From Myroides pelagicus (GTDB lineage: Bacteria > Bacteroidota > Bacteroidia > Flavobacteriales > Flavobacteriaceae), in contig NZ_WMJY01000001.1 in the NCBI RefSeq assembly GCF_009711055.1, forward strand, positions 1 to 64,000: a DNA stretch of 64,000 nt. Reading direction: 5' to 3'. Below, in pieces: positions 38,256 through 47,030 of this stretch. The notes under the pieces were generated by a model, which saw only the letters and a list, made by a program, of their open reading frames with translations, was not told the DNA's origin and made no database searches. Position 1 is the stretch's first letter. Each line of letters opens with the position of its first letter. Made by a program: the position numbers and the translations under genes.

Positions 38256-38717
38256 ATGAATGAACCAGTCGATTTTCACTTCAATGTACCAGAAGAGAGT
38301 TCAGGGTATTTATTATGGCAAGTCACCATGGCTTGGCAACGCTCAATGAAGCGCAAGCTTGATGAGTTAGATATTACGCATACGCAGTTTGTTATTTTAG
38401 CTGCTTTGGCTTGGTTGAGTAAAGAACAGGAAGCTGTTTCCCAAGTTGATATAGCTCAACACAGCAATACCGATCGTATGATGGTCTCAAAAGTGTTGAG
38501 AACTTTAGAAGACAAGAAGTTAGTCGTTAGGGAAGACCACCCTATAGATACTAGGGCGAAAATTATTAAATTAAGCCCTTTAGGAGGTGATTTATTAAAA
38601 AAAGCACTAGTAGTAGTTAAGGCTGTAGATGATGCTTTTTTTGACACCTTAGGGCCTTATAGAGGGGTGTTAGATCTAAATATGAAAGCTCTTTGGGATA
38701 AAAGTAAAGATGTTTAA
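38256..38717 (+). CDS. MarR family transcriptional regulator
   Basis: A 153-residue MarR-type repressor. Winged helix: THTQFVILAALAWLS near 41-55, VSQVDIAQHSNTDRMMVSKVLRTLE near 63-87 (recognition helix, shown as VSQVDIAQHS and MMVSKVLRTLE), and the wing LVVREDHPIDTRAKIIKLSPLG near 91-112. Such proteins bind palindromic sites as dimers and release DNA on binding phenolic ligands or oxidation. It is the second gene of the DinB-like unit and probably controls it. Confidence 0.88.
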   Translation: MNEPVDFHFNVPEESSGYLLWQVTMAWQRSMKRKLDELDITHTQFVILAALAWLSKEQEAVSQVDIAQHSNTDRMMVSKVLRTLEDKKLVVREDHPIDTRAKIIKLSPLGGDLLKKALVVVKAVDDAFFDTLGPYRGVLDLNMKALWDKSKDV

Positions 38718-38815
38718 ATGCCTTTTGCCTGGTTGTGTTATAGAAAGTAACTATAGGATTTGCTCAACTTGTACAGTATAGCTATGTTTGGTGTTTATTT
38801 ATAAACCAAAAACAA

Positions 38816-39379
38816 ATGAAAAAAATAGTACTACTTCTAGCGCTTAGCTTTACTTCTTTTATTGGAAATGCTCAAGAGCAAGCAAATCAGTCAGCTCCAA
38901 AGGCATTTATGCAACAATTGTGTCAATTGGTGGGGAAAGCTTTTAAAGGAAATATCGTATCTACACCTGTTCCCAATGACTTTAAGGACAAAGAATTGAT
39001 TATGTATGTGATGAGTTGTCAAGATAATCAGATTAAAATACCTTTTTTTGTAGGTGAAGATCTCTCTAGGACATGGGTTTTTACTCAGGATGATAGAACA
39101 ATAGAACTTAAGCACGATCATAGACATGAAGACGGCAGTCCAGATAAGCTGACAATGTATGGAGGTAAAGCAACGAATACAGGGATGTCTGATATACAGT
39201 TTTTTCCAGCTGATCAACAGACAGTAGATATGCTGCCTAGTATTGCCGGTAATGTATGGTACGTGACTGTGAATAAGCAGACTTTTACTTATAACTTAAA
39301 ACGCGTAGATAGAACCTCTCAGTTTAGTGTAGAGTTTGATTTAACCAAACCTGTAATAACAGATAAAAGACCTTGGTAA
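38816..39379 (+). CDS. Secreted protein of unknown function
   Basis: A 187-residue protein with a clean signal peptide (KKIVLLLALSFTSFIGNAQ) and no lipobox, so periplasmic or released. The mature part is beta-rich, with QDNQIKIPFFVGEDLSRTW near 70-88 and RTIELKHDHRHEDGSPDKL near 95-113, a cluster of histidines and acids that could bind metal. I recognise no named family. It is a single gene with a strong terminator. Confidence 0.6.
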   Translation: MKKIVLLLALSFTSFIGNAQEQANQSAPKAFMQQLCQLVGKAFKGNIVSTPVPNDFKDKELIMYVMSCQDNQIKIPFFVGEDLSRTWVFTQDDRTIELKHDHRHEDGSPDKLTMYGGKATNTGMSDIQFFPADQQTVDMLPSIAGNVWYVTVNKQTFTYNLKRVDRTSQFSVEFDLTKPVITDKRPW

Positions 39380-39400
39380 AAAAAGATTTAATTTTTAAGA

Positions 39401-39427
39401 GCCCGTGAAAACTTCACGGGCTTTTTT
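39401..39427 (+). terminator. Terminator of the secreted protein gene
   Basis: GCCCGTGAA at 39401-39409 pairs with TTCACGGGC at 39413-39421, followed by six Ts. Confidence 0.93.
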
Positions 39428-39468
39428 AATGTTATCTGTGAATTGTACTGTTTTGTATGTGATATAGG

Positions 39469-39501
39469 TTGCTGTTTAGCCATGGGCTTGTATTACTTTT
39501 G
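39469..39501 (+). promoter_or_regulatory. Promoter candidate of the DUF2938 gene
   Basis: TTG at 39469-39471 and TACTTTTG at 39494-39501. The 22-base spacer is slightly long. Confidence 0.5.
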
Positions 39502-39526
39502 TTTCTGTAATTAAAAACAGCTACAA

Positions 39527-40021
39527 ATGAATAACTTATTAATTTACGCTATATTTATTGGTATAGGTGCAACCATTGTTATGGACTTGTTTGCCTTGTT
39601 ACTGTTGAAAATCTTTGGTATTCCTTCTTTGAATTATGCTCTTGTAGGAAGGTGGATAGGAGGGTTTAGTCAAGGAAAATTTACTTGTCCCAATATTATA
39701 CAAGCCCATAGTGTGAGAGGAGAACACGCTATAGGTTGGGCTGCACATTATAGTATAGGTATTGCTTTTGCACTTGTGTTATTGTTGATTGAAGGACTCC
39801 AGTGGGTAGATCAACCAACATTGCTACCCGCTTTGATTGTTGGAGTATTGACTACGGTTGCTCCTTTCTTTATTATGCAGCCTGCCTTTGGCTTTGGATT
39901 TGCTGCTTCAAAGACACCAAAGCCTACAATAGCAAGACTACGCAGTCTTCAGGCTCATACAGTTTATGGAGTTGGACTTTATTTAGCAGGTTTACTATTG
40001 AGTATGCTTATCAAATATTGA
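39527..40021 (+). CDS. DUF2938 family membrane protein
   Basis: A 164-residue inner-membrane protein with four hydrophobic segments (about 5-28, 71-90, 100-122, 140-160). The pattern ATIVMDLFALLLLK near the start, RWIGGFSQGKF, GEHAIGWAAHYSIGIAFAL and FGFGFAASKTPKP matches DUF2938. The role of this family is unknown. It precedes an AraC-type regulator by 86 bases on the same strand. Confidence 0.78.
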   Translation: MNNLLIYAIFIGIGATIVMDLFALLLLKIFGIPSLNYALVGRWIGGFSQGKFTCPNIIQAHSVRGEHAIGWAAHYSIGIAFALVLLLIEGLQWVDQPTLLPALIVGVLTTVAPFFIMQPAFGFGFAASKTPKPTIARLRSLQAHTVYGVGLYLAGLLLSMLIKY

Positions 40022-40107
40022 GTAAGTTAGGTGGACTTACTGTATCTTTGTAAGAAAGGCTGTATAAATAGATAGTCATTTTAGTCGAATTTTGATCAGT
40101 ATTTGTG

Positions 40108-41067
40108 ATGGAGGAAGAAGAGAAGTTTAAAGAGGTAAAGAATCCACAGGAGTTTATAGATATGTATTTTCCCGAGTCGGAGAGTGCGACTAGTTGTATT
40201 GATTGTGATAAGCTGGCATACGATAATAAAGCAGGCTTCTTAGAGCTGTTTTCCTTAAATGACCTTCGCGCTATTAAGCAGTCGTATCTGAATAGTCAGA
40301 CGCGTAAACTCTTTTATACAATGGTGCTTATAACAAGAGGGGAGGCAACTGAGGTTATAGGTCATCATCGCTATACTTTTTCTGCTAATCAAATGTATTT
40401 TATTGCAGAAAATCAATTGCATGCTATAGAATCTTGGAGTGATGACTTAAAAGGTATTATGTGTCTATTTGATGCTGACTATTTTCTCCTGTGTTTAAAA
40501 CATCAGATTAAGTTAAACAACTTTCCTTTTTTTCAAATAGGACAGCTTCCTTTTATCAATCTTTCGCAGAGAGAATCAACGATGATGGAGCACTTGTTTT
40601 GGAAACTGCAAAGTGAAGTGGCTTTAAAAGCTACGTTTAACGATGACTTACTTGTGCGTATGTTCTTAAATATTATCTTATTAGAATCGGAGCGAATCTA
40701 CAACTTTCGAACACCTGAGCGCATCTATGTATTGTCTAGAAAAGAACAGTTGGCAGCAAAGTTTCAGTTGCTAGTTAATCAAAAAGCAATTCAACTGAGA
40801 AAGGTTAGTGATTATGCTAGTCTGCTGAATATTCACCCACATTATCTAAATGACACAGTCAAGGAAATTGTAGGAGCTTCGGCTAGTGCATACATCTACA
40901 AAGTAATTGCAGAAGAAGCTAAATCTAGATTAATTCAAACAAGTGATACGATAAGTATGATAGCTGAGGAGTTAAACTTTACAGACGAATCATATTTTAG
41001 TCGTTTTTTTAAAAAACAAACAGGGATTACACCATTGCAATATAGAAAGAAACACAAGCAGCATTAA
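40108..41067 (+). CDS. AraC family transcriptional regulator
   Basis: A 319-residue regulator. Residues 60-190 form a cupin-like sensor part (ITRGEATEVIGHHRYTF, MYFIAENQLHAI). The last 100 residues hold the two helix-turn-helix units: LRKVSDYASLLNIHPHYLND near 231-250, and ISMIAEELNFTDESYFSRFF with KKQTGITPLQYRK near 288-315. It binds DNA to activate or repress transcription. The preceding DUF2938 gene is a likely target or partner. A GTG at 40105 directly before the ATG at 40108 is an alternative start that hardly changes the protein. Confidence 0.88.
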   Translation: MEEEEKFKEVKNPQEFIDMYFPESESATSCIDCDKLAYDNKAGFLELFSLNDLRAIKQSYLNSQTRKLFYTMVLITRGEATEVIGHHRYTFSANQMYFIAENQLHAIESWSDDLKGIMCLFDADYFLLCLKHQIKLNNFPFFQIGQLPFINLSQRESTMMEHLFWKLQSEVALKATFNDDLLVRMFLNIILLESERIYNFRTPERIYVLSRKEQLAAKFQLLVNQKAIQLRKVSDYASLLNIHPHYLNDTVKEIVGASASAYIYKVIAEEAKSRLIQTSDTISMIAEELNFTDESYFSRFFKKQTGITPLQYRKKHKQH

Positions 41068-41120
41068 CTGTTCTTATCTATGGTTTATCTCTTGTAATAG
41101 CTGCTTGAAAATAGTTGTGA

Positions 41121-41149
41121 AAAAAGCACAGAATATTTCTGTGCTTTTT
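41121..41149. terminator. Bidirectional terminator between the AraC and DUF2007 genes
   Basis: AAAAAGCACAGAA at 41121-41133 pairs perfectly with its complement at 41137-41149 around a 3-base loop; it serves two convergent genes. Confidence 0.92.
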
Positions 41150-41155
41150 GTTTTT

Positions 41156-41374
41156 CTAATCTTCAATATTATTTTCTTTTAATAAAGTTTTAGCTCTATC
41201 TAAATCAGTTTCTTCAACAAAGACATTAACAGCCTTACCTAACGTGCCGTATCCTGCAGCGATACCAGATTCTATATCGTCACGGATGATATAGCCTATG
41301 TTGTGGTCTTCTAATAAGTTTCTGACAGCTAGCACCATTACTTCGCTTCCAGCATATAGTTTTTTATGACTCAT
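41156..41374 (-). CDS. DUF2007 family small protein
   Basis: A 72-residue protein with the DUF2007 pattern: KLYAGSEVMVLAVRNLLED at 5-23, then IGYIIRDDIESG, and VFVEETDLDRAKTLLKE near the C-terminus. The fold is ACT/GlnB-like, and members are often called putative signal-transducing proteins; the function is unproven. Single gene between terminators. Confidence 0.82.
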   Translation of the reverse strand: MSHKKLYAGSEVMVLAVRNLLEDHNIGYIIRDDIESGIAAGYGTLGKAVNVFVEETDLDRAKTLLKENNIED

Positions 41375-41490
41375 AATAGTAGTTTTTATATTCTCTAAAT
41401 TAAACTATTTTTGATTAATAACCTTTTAAAAGGTAAATTATTCGGTAAAAACTTACTGCCTTCTTATGATTGTAGTCTTTAATAAATACA

Positions 41491-41526
41491 AAAGATCCAA
41501 TAGTTAAGTACAACTATTGGATCTTT
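41491..41526 (-). terminator. Terminator of the coiled-coil protein gene
   Basis: AAAGATCCAATAGTT at 41491-41505 pairs with its complement at 41512-41526. Confidence 0.88.
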
Positions 41527-41544
41527 TATAAGTATAATTGACAA

Positions 41545-42120
41545 TTATGCCTGTTTATTCTTATTTATTTCGTCTTGTAATTGACGACGTATTTTTTGTT
41601 CTCTTTCCAGTGAGCTCCTTCTCAGTTCTTCTAGTTCTAACTCTGTGTCATCTAGTTTCTTGATAGCATCTTTAATATCTGTATGGCTCTTCTTATAGCG
41701 GAAAAAAATAATCCCTAACCCAATAAGCAATAGGCCAATGATAGCAGATACTATGGTTTGATAAGTAGATTTTTCTGTAATAGTACCAAATACTTCAAAG
41801 CTATTTTCTTTTTGCAAGGCTAGATCAAGGTCTCCTTGTATGGTATTTAGCTTATTAGATAACGAATCTACCGTTGAACTTTGTTCTTTTATTTGGTTGT
41901 TTACCTGATCAATGTTCTTTTGAAGAGCTTCAATAGAGTCTCCTACATTCTTCTGTAGATTATATAGCCTTTCTTTCGAAACAACTTTATATGATTGATA
42001 ATTAGTTGATTCTTCTAAAAGGGTAGTAAACTGATTATTTATACTATTCTTATTGTCCTGTGCGAAGGTAATGGTTGATAATGTTAGTAAGGAAACGGTA
42101 AGAATAATTTGTTTTTTCAT
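41545..42120 (-). CDS. Secreted/inner-membrane coiled-coil protein of unknown function
   Basis: A 191-residue protein with a signal peptide (ILTVSLLTLSTITFAQ), a periplasmic coiled coil at about 50-110 (heptad-like ALQKNIDQVNNQIKEQ and VDSLSNKLNTIQGDL), a single membrane segment near 124-142 (VSAIIGLLLIGLGIIFF), and a charged cytoplasmic helix rich in E, L and R to the end. So it probably crosses the inner membrane once, with coiled coils on both sides, and may link periplasmic and cytoplasmic partners. No family name is assigned. Confidence 0.65.
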   Translation of the reverse strand: MKKQIILTVSLLTLSTITFAQDNKNSINNQFTTLLEESTNYQSYKVVSKERLYNLQKNVGDSIEALQKNIDQVNNQIKEQSSTVDSLSNKLNTIQGDLDLALQKENSFEVFGTITEKSTYQTIVSAIIGLLLIGLGIIFFRYKKSHTDIKDAIKKLDDTELELEELRRSSLEREQKIRRQLQDEINKNKQA

Positions 42121-42275
42121 TAAGTGATTTAATTTATGTAAATAATACTAATAGCAGGGCTAATATAAGACTATATTTCATTTTAAGCCTAGTAAATTCA
42201 AGCCTTTTTAATAAAAAGAAGTCCTTTTTGTTTTTATTTTTTTACAAATGAATATTTTGTAATGTTTTCTTAACA

Positions 42276-42307
42276 AAACACCCTCAATTCGAGAATTGAA
42301 GGTGTTT
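42276..42307 (-). terminator. Terminator of the glycosyltransferase gene
   Basis: AAACACC and TCAATTC pair with GAATTGA and GGTGTTT with one unpaired base in each arm. The minus-strand T-run is short but present. Confidence 0.78.
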
Positions 42308-42337
42308 GAAGTAATCAATATATAAGCAAAAGTACAT

Positions 42338-43738
42338 CTAACCTCTTGTTAGCCATCCTCGCTTACTTGCGGTAGCGATTGCGTATGGCGTAATCCAGAA
42401 AAGTGTAAATGTATAGAATATACTATATGGATAAGCCCAGAATGACTCTAATACATTATAGCGTTTTGAATAGAATAAAACTTGAATACTAGAGAAAACA
42501 AATATTCCGGCTAATGTTGATACAATAAATAATACAGGGTGTGTAGTTATGAACAGCAACATCATGATCAAAATAGGGTAGGCCATTATTACTTTGATCC
42601 ACTGATTGATAAGTAATATTCTCGGACCTATTTTTGAACCTTCTCTAAAGTTCTTGAAGGCAAAAGTACTCATCATAATATTCTCTCTAACATTACTTCG
42701 TTCCCAACGAATAAACATCTTGTAAAGGTTTTTGTATCGCTCAGGAGTATTGGTAAACACATAGGCATTGCGTTGAAATAAAACGTGGTAACCTTGTTTT
42801 AAAATCATGTTCGTCATCGCTCTATCTTCACCAATATCTGAAGGCTGCCCCATGAATGTCTGGTTAATCCAGTCTTCTAAGCAATTCATTACAGCCTCTC
42901 TTCGATACCCTGCTAGTGCTCCTGGTGTACATAATACTGATCCTAAGGCACTCTGCGCAGAGCGAATGAACTCAAAACTAAAGACAAAGCTTACATTTAG
43001 CATCTTTGGAATCATTGCGTCCTTACTGTTTAGTACTTGAACGTTTCCACCAACTGCTCCACATTCCTTATTTGTAACAAATGGAGAGACTAAGTTTCTC
43101 AATGTTTCTGGGGTTACGATGGAATCACTGTCAACAGTTACAAACACTTCTCCTTTACCTATCTTGAAGGCGCGATACAATGCATGTCTTTTTCCCATAT
43201 TCTTTGGCTGTTGATAGATATCTATTCGATCTCCCAGTTCTTCTTTTGCTTTAAGCATCCATTGCCAAGTGTCATCTTTACTTCCGTCATCTATCGAGAT
43301 AATTTGTAATTTATCAACTGGATATTGGCTGTCGGCTAAGCTATATAGTGTTTCATAAACTAACTTTCCTTCATTATAGGCAGGAACAATGACTGTACAA
43401 GTAGGTAGTTCTTCATCTGATACAGATGAGATTGGCTTGTACTTCATGTATAATACAACGATAAACAACAAGAAAGCCATTTGGATGCACAATAAGGCGA
43501 AAGTGACGTTTAAGAATATTCCTCCCCAAATGGTATTGAGTCTTTCTTGGTGAAGTTGATCAAAATAAGGCTTTAGTTCAAAGAATAAAAAAGCAGAACC
43601 AATCATGGCAACAAAAGTAAGTGCTAAGACTATAAGGTCTTTTTTCCTATTTGTTCCTGGTTGGAAAAGGCGGCTAATTCTTTTGGTAAAGCCTTCAGTA
43701 GATTTCCTATTTTCTGGAGTTGTTTTGATTGTTTGCAT
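42338..43738 (-). CDS. Processive family 2 glycosyltransferase, hyaluronan/cellulose synthase-like
   Basis: A 466-residue inner-membrane enzyme. Two membrane segments come first (about 34-52 and 75-98), then the GT-A domain: PAYNEGKLV near 120, the UDP-binding SIDDGSKDDTW near 148, the metal-binding TVDSDSIV near 200, the acceptor-site GEDRAM near 303, and the processive-enzyme motif IRWERS near 340 in place of QxxRW. Further membrane segments follow. It would make and export a polysaccharide such as poly-N-acetylglucosamine or hyaluronan-like chains. No partner genes for such a polymer are adjacent, so the product is unknown. Confidence 0.83.
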   Translation of the reverse strand: MQTIKTTPENRKSTEGFTKRISRLFQPGTNRKKDLIVLALTFVAMIGSAFLFFELKPYFDQLHQERLNTIWGGIFLNVTFALLCIQMAFLLFIVVLYMKYKPISSVSDEELPTCTVIVPAYNEGKLVYETLYSLADSQYPVDKLQIISIDDGSKDDTWQWMLKAKEELGDRIDIYQQPKNMGKRHALYRAFKIGKGEVFVTVDSDSIVTPETLRNLVSPFVTNKECGAVGGNVQVLNSKDAMIPKMLNVSFVFSFEFIRSAQSALGSVLCTPGALAGYRREAVMNCLEDWINQTFMGQPSDIGEDRAMTNMILKQGYHVLFQRNAYVFTNTPERYKNLYKMFIRWERSNVRENIMMSTFAFKNFREGSKIGPRILLINQWIKVIMAYPILIMMLLFITTHPVLFIVSTLAGIFVFSSIQVLFYSKRYNVLESFWAYPYSIFYTFTLFWITPYAIATASKRGWLTRG

Positions 43739-43842
43739 ATTTCAAGTGTTTTGTAGATTACGATCAATCAATACTGATTGGAATTCTTTATTTAGAATAA
43801 GTAATCTTATTGGGTACTAAATGTATTTCAATATGCGTGCCA

Positions 43843-44043
43843 ATGGCTCAGAATGCCTTATATCCCTGTTTTTACTATAAAATAGATGGACAGGTTGTGG
43901 AATTTAGCCACAATATGAGAGGGGATAAAACAGTGAAACAGGTAATCGATATCTTTATAAAGAAGGCAAGTGTTTTAAGTAGAAAAGAATTAACGCTAGA
44001 CAAAGACACATTAAGTAGAGATTATAGTTTAGTCAATCAGTAA
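43843..44043 (+). CDS. Small open frame of unknown status, possibly a remnant
   Basis: A 66-codon frame beginning MAQNALYPC, continuing FYYKIDGQVVEFSHNMRG, DKTVKQVIDIFIKKASVLS and ending DYSLVNQ. The alternating hydrophobic pattern and residue use look protein-like. It resembles no family I know and could be the tail of a lost gene. A TTG at 43810 would lengthen it by 11 codons. It is divergent from the glycosyltransferase gene. Confidence 0.35.
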   Translation: MAQNALYPCFYYKIDGQVVEFSHNMRGDKTVKQVIDIFIKKASVLSRKELTLDKDTLSRDYSLVNQ

Positions 44044-44184
44044 GGTGGATATATCAAAAACGATTTAATGAAAATTAAAGCGTTTTTGATAAAAAGTAGT
44101 ATCTATTGCATTAGGCTTGTGTGATAAGAAAAGAATTTCTAAGAAATACACTAATCAAAGTATCTAAATCAACTTATCTTTTTA

Positions 44185-44460
44185 AGTAAAAAACATCAAT
44201 ACCTAAGGTGTTTTGTTTTCTCATTTTGCCTTATTGACTTTTCTCTAAAACACTATTAAAACATTACTGAAGTCAGTATTTGTAAGGCTTTACCCGATAC
44301 TTCTGCGAGTCGTGTTCGGTAACTCCCTTAATTTTCGGGACTTCTACCGAAGACGACTCGAACAAGACTTACATAAATAATGTTTAAGCCTTGTTTTATA
44401 AGTTGCAAACTAACTTTTAAGCCAGGATCATTGGTTCGTTTTGAGAATGGTAAAAAACAC
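44185..44460 (+). repeat. Structured interspersed element, copy 2
   Basis: Plus-strand copy of the element found inverted at 31207-31492. Parts in order: hairpin AAAACATC at 44190-44197 with GGTGTTTT at 44207-44214 (one G-U pair), TTTTCTCATTTTG, 91 bases to the palindrome, arms CGAGTCGTGTTCGGTA at 44306-44321 and TACCGAAGACGACTCG at 44345-44360 (one mismatch), and a conserved end with GTTTTGAGAATGG and TAAAAAACAC. The distance from hairpin to palindrome equals that in copy 1. Confidence 0.75.
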
Positions 44461-44667
44461 TATATTTCACTTAGCGTATCAGGTCAAACTTACGTATATC
44501 AAAGATGAACTACCTAGGAATATTAACAGCTATTGTGGTCAATCATAGATATTAGCTTTGGTAGATCAATAGCTATAGTGTTTAAGATCATCGACTATTG
44601 TATAGTGTGAGATTGTATGTCGTGTATTTAACCACTTCAAACAAAAGTGGTTAGTGTGTATATCTCT

Positions 44668-45516
44668 TTAGGATTTTCGCTTGCTAAATAAGGTAGTGCC
44701 TATACTTGCACTTACTACACACAGTATAGAAAGCCATTGTACTAAACTTAGTTTTTCACTCAAAAACAACAGACCGGACAGCGCTGCAAAGGCAGGCTGT
44801 AAGCTAGTTAGAATACTAAAAGTATTGGCGGGTAACTGCTTTAAGGCTAATAAATCGAGGCTAAAAGGCAATGCACTTGACAGTATGGCTACCAATAGCC
44901 CTAAGCCAAATGTAGTCCAGGTCAAATGCTCTAAACCACCAGCGTATAAGCCTATCGGTATAATGATCAGTGTTGCAAATACCAAACCGACAGATACGGC
45001 CTCATTGGTGTTCATCTCTTTGGAAACTTTGCTTCCCATAAAGATATAACATGCCCAAAATACACCAGCCAAAAAAGCTAATCCTAAACCAAGTAAGTCA
45101 ACATGGTCAGTTTTCCATGGAACGATTAATAAAATACCTATTCCGGCCAGTAGCGCCCACAGAATATCTAATAGCTTTCTAGAGAGTACTAAAGCTAAAA
45201 ATAAGGGACCTATAAACTCTATAGTCACACCCAGTCCCAAAGGTATGCGCTGTATCGCTAGATAAAAAATAGTATTCATCAATGCGATCGATCCACCGTA
45301 ATAAAAACAATACAACCATTGCTTGCGAGAAAATTGTGAAATCTTAGGTCTATTAATAAGGTTTAATAAGATAGCTGAAAGACCAATACGCAAAGTCGTC
45401 GTTCCGGTAGCACCAACAAGGGGAAATAAGCTCTTAGCTACAGAAGCACCGCCCTGTACACATGCCATAGACAGTAAAGCTGCACTTACTGCAGAGCCTT
45501 TTGGTGTTTTTTTCAT
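44668..45516 (-). CDS. EamA/DMT family exporter, RhtA-like
   Basis: A 282-residue inner-membrane protein with ten hydrophobic segments in two EamA halves (about 8-130 and 140-280). LFPLVGATGTTTLRIGLSA near 31-49, RIPLGLGVTIEFIGPLFLAL near 91-110 and LQPAFAALSGLLFLSEKLSL near 237-256 match the RhtA group. That group exports threonine, homoserine and related amino acids; the true substrate here is unknown. Single gene, no regulator adjacent. Confidence 0.83.
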   Translation of the reverse strand: MKKTPKGSAVSAALLSMACVQGGASVAKSLFPLVGATGTTTLRIGLSAILLNLINRPKISQFSRKQWLYCFYYGGSIALMNTIFYLAIQRIPLGLGVTIEFIGPLFLALVLSRKLLDILWALLAGIGILLIVPWKTDHVDLLGLGLAFLAGVFWACYIFMGSKVSKEMNTNEAVSVGLVFATLIIIPIGLYAGGLEHLTWTTFGLGLLVAILSSALPFSLDLLALKQLPANTFSILTSLQPAFAALSGLLFLSEKLSLVQWLSILCVVSASIGTTLFSKRKS

Positions 45517-45795
45517 TAATTGTAGTGTTTTGGAGTTAGGATTGTTATTTTAATCTTTGGGATTAAACAATCAAAAATAGATTAAATTAAACTGTTGTCA
45601 AAACACAGAGCAACAAAAACGGCTCCTAGCATCAAAAATAGAGTGGGTGGCCTAGTTTATTCTTTTTACTCTACTATTTCTATCAACAGCGTATAGTCAC
45701 TACTTGTGGTCTGTAAAAGATTAACTCTTTCTTTATTGGTCAGAATATTGTAAATTTGATTTATACTTGACAGCGGTATTTAAATAAACTTGATT

Positions 45796-46902
45796 ATGAA
45801 AAAATACATATTATTTTTATTGATTAGTGGAAGTGCATTTGCCCAGCATACAGAAGGCAAAAATACCTCTATCTGGACAAGAGAACTACGTCACGTAAAA
45901 GATATAGCGTATATTCAATATAGTAGAGTGGAAGATGATAGTTTGAAAATCGAGCGAAGAGTTTCAAATTTTGCTGATGCTAATACATCAGTACCAGATG
46001 AGTTAGCAGCGCTACAACTTGATCATTCCGCAAAAGAATATATTTACAAAAACAACAAACAGCAAACACTGTTTTATGCAGTCTATCAAAACGATGCAGT
46101 GGTAAGTGGTATTGTCTTAGACACACTTTCGTTTGGCAAAGATAAAAACAGATATACATTCTATCAGAATAATCAACCTAGTCAAGTATATGTTTTCGAT
46201 AGAGATAAGCATTACCTATCTTTTCTGACCTCTAGTGTACACGCTAATAAAAAAGCATTAGATTATTTTTATAGTTTACCCGTAGGGGCTGTTTCTCCTA
46301 CAATAGAAAGCTTTTCTGACCCAGAAGGTTTTCGCATTAAAGAGAGTAAAACAAGTAAACAACTAATTTCGTCAGAAGACACTTTAAATTTTGTTTTTTC
46401 GGATACAGAAGATTTCTTTACCTTGACAATTCACAAACCTAAGAGTATAGAGTACTATGCCGTGTTGAGAAAGGGAAATACAATTACAATTAACAGTATT
46501 TCGTATGATAATGAACAGAAAGAAGAGGGAGTATTAACTAAAGCGACTATATCTAATGTAGGGTTAGAACAGAAAAGAGCAATAACAACGACCGCTGAAG
46601 GCAAGGGGGTATGGGACGCATATCTAGAAAACTACGCACTTGAAGATTGGCAGGTCAAAAATCAATTGGTCTTTAAGTATAAAAGAGGCAGAGAAAAAAA
46701 ACCACTACACATGCGCATTGTCGTCGGGGAGTCTATTGATAAGGAGAGTTACCTCTATCATTTAGTTGTCAGTATAATGCGATCTCCAGAGCTTTTTAGA
46801 AGAGATGTTATTTTAAAAGACTTTGATTATACGCAAATAGTCTCATCAAATCAATTGATTCTTAAGCCTGAAAAGGAGAGTAAATATACGGTGTTGGAAT
46901 AA
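45796..46902 (+). CDS. Secreted protein of unknown function
   Basis: A 368-residue protein with a signal peptide (MKKYILFLLISGSAFAQ) and no lipobox. The mature part is beta-rich and highly charged, with no catalytic motif I recognise; two similar regions of short strands lie at about 60-140 and 200-280. A TTG at 45790 is an alternative start, but the ATG at 45796 begins the signal peptide properly. It stands alone, divergent from the EamA gene. Confidence 0.6.
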   Translation: MKKYILFLLISGSAFAQHTEGKNTSIWTRELRHVKDIAYIQYSRVEDDSLKIERRVSNFADANTSVPDELAALQLDHSAKEYIYKNNKQQTLFYAVYQNDAVVSGIVLDTLSFGKDKNRYTFYQNNQPSQVYVFDRDKHYLSFLTSSVHANKKALDYFYSLPVGAVSPTIESFSDPEGFRIKESKTSKQLISSEDTLNFVFSDTEDFFTLTIHKPKSIEYYAVLRKGNTITINSISYDNEQKEEGVLTKATISNVGLEQKRAITTTAEGKGVWDAYLENYALEDWQVKNQLVFKYKRGREKKPLHMRIVVGESIDKESYLYHLVVSIMRSPELFRRDVILKDFDYTQIVSSNQLILKPEKESKYTVLE

Positions 46903-47030
46903 GCGTGTTTCAAAATGAACACATTATATCATATAATAAGCTCTAGGTCTGTGCATTGGCATTTTAACAAAAATACTTGTGTCTAGTTTATAGCATTTTG
47001 TACCTTTAGCTTGAAAAATTTATTTTAGAA

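Larger units (their letters stand above)
43739..44667. other. Long intergenic stretch of about 930 bases with a small open frame and a repeat copy
   Basis: Holds the promoter region of the glycosyltransferase gene, a 66-codon open frame at 43843-44043, copy 2 of the structured element at 44185-44460, and AT-rich sequence up to the stop codon of the EamA gene at 44668. No other gene is seen. Confidence 0.55.
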
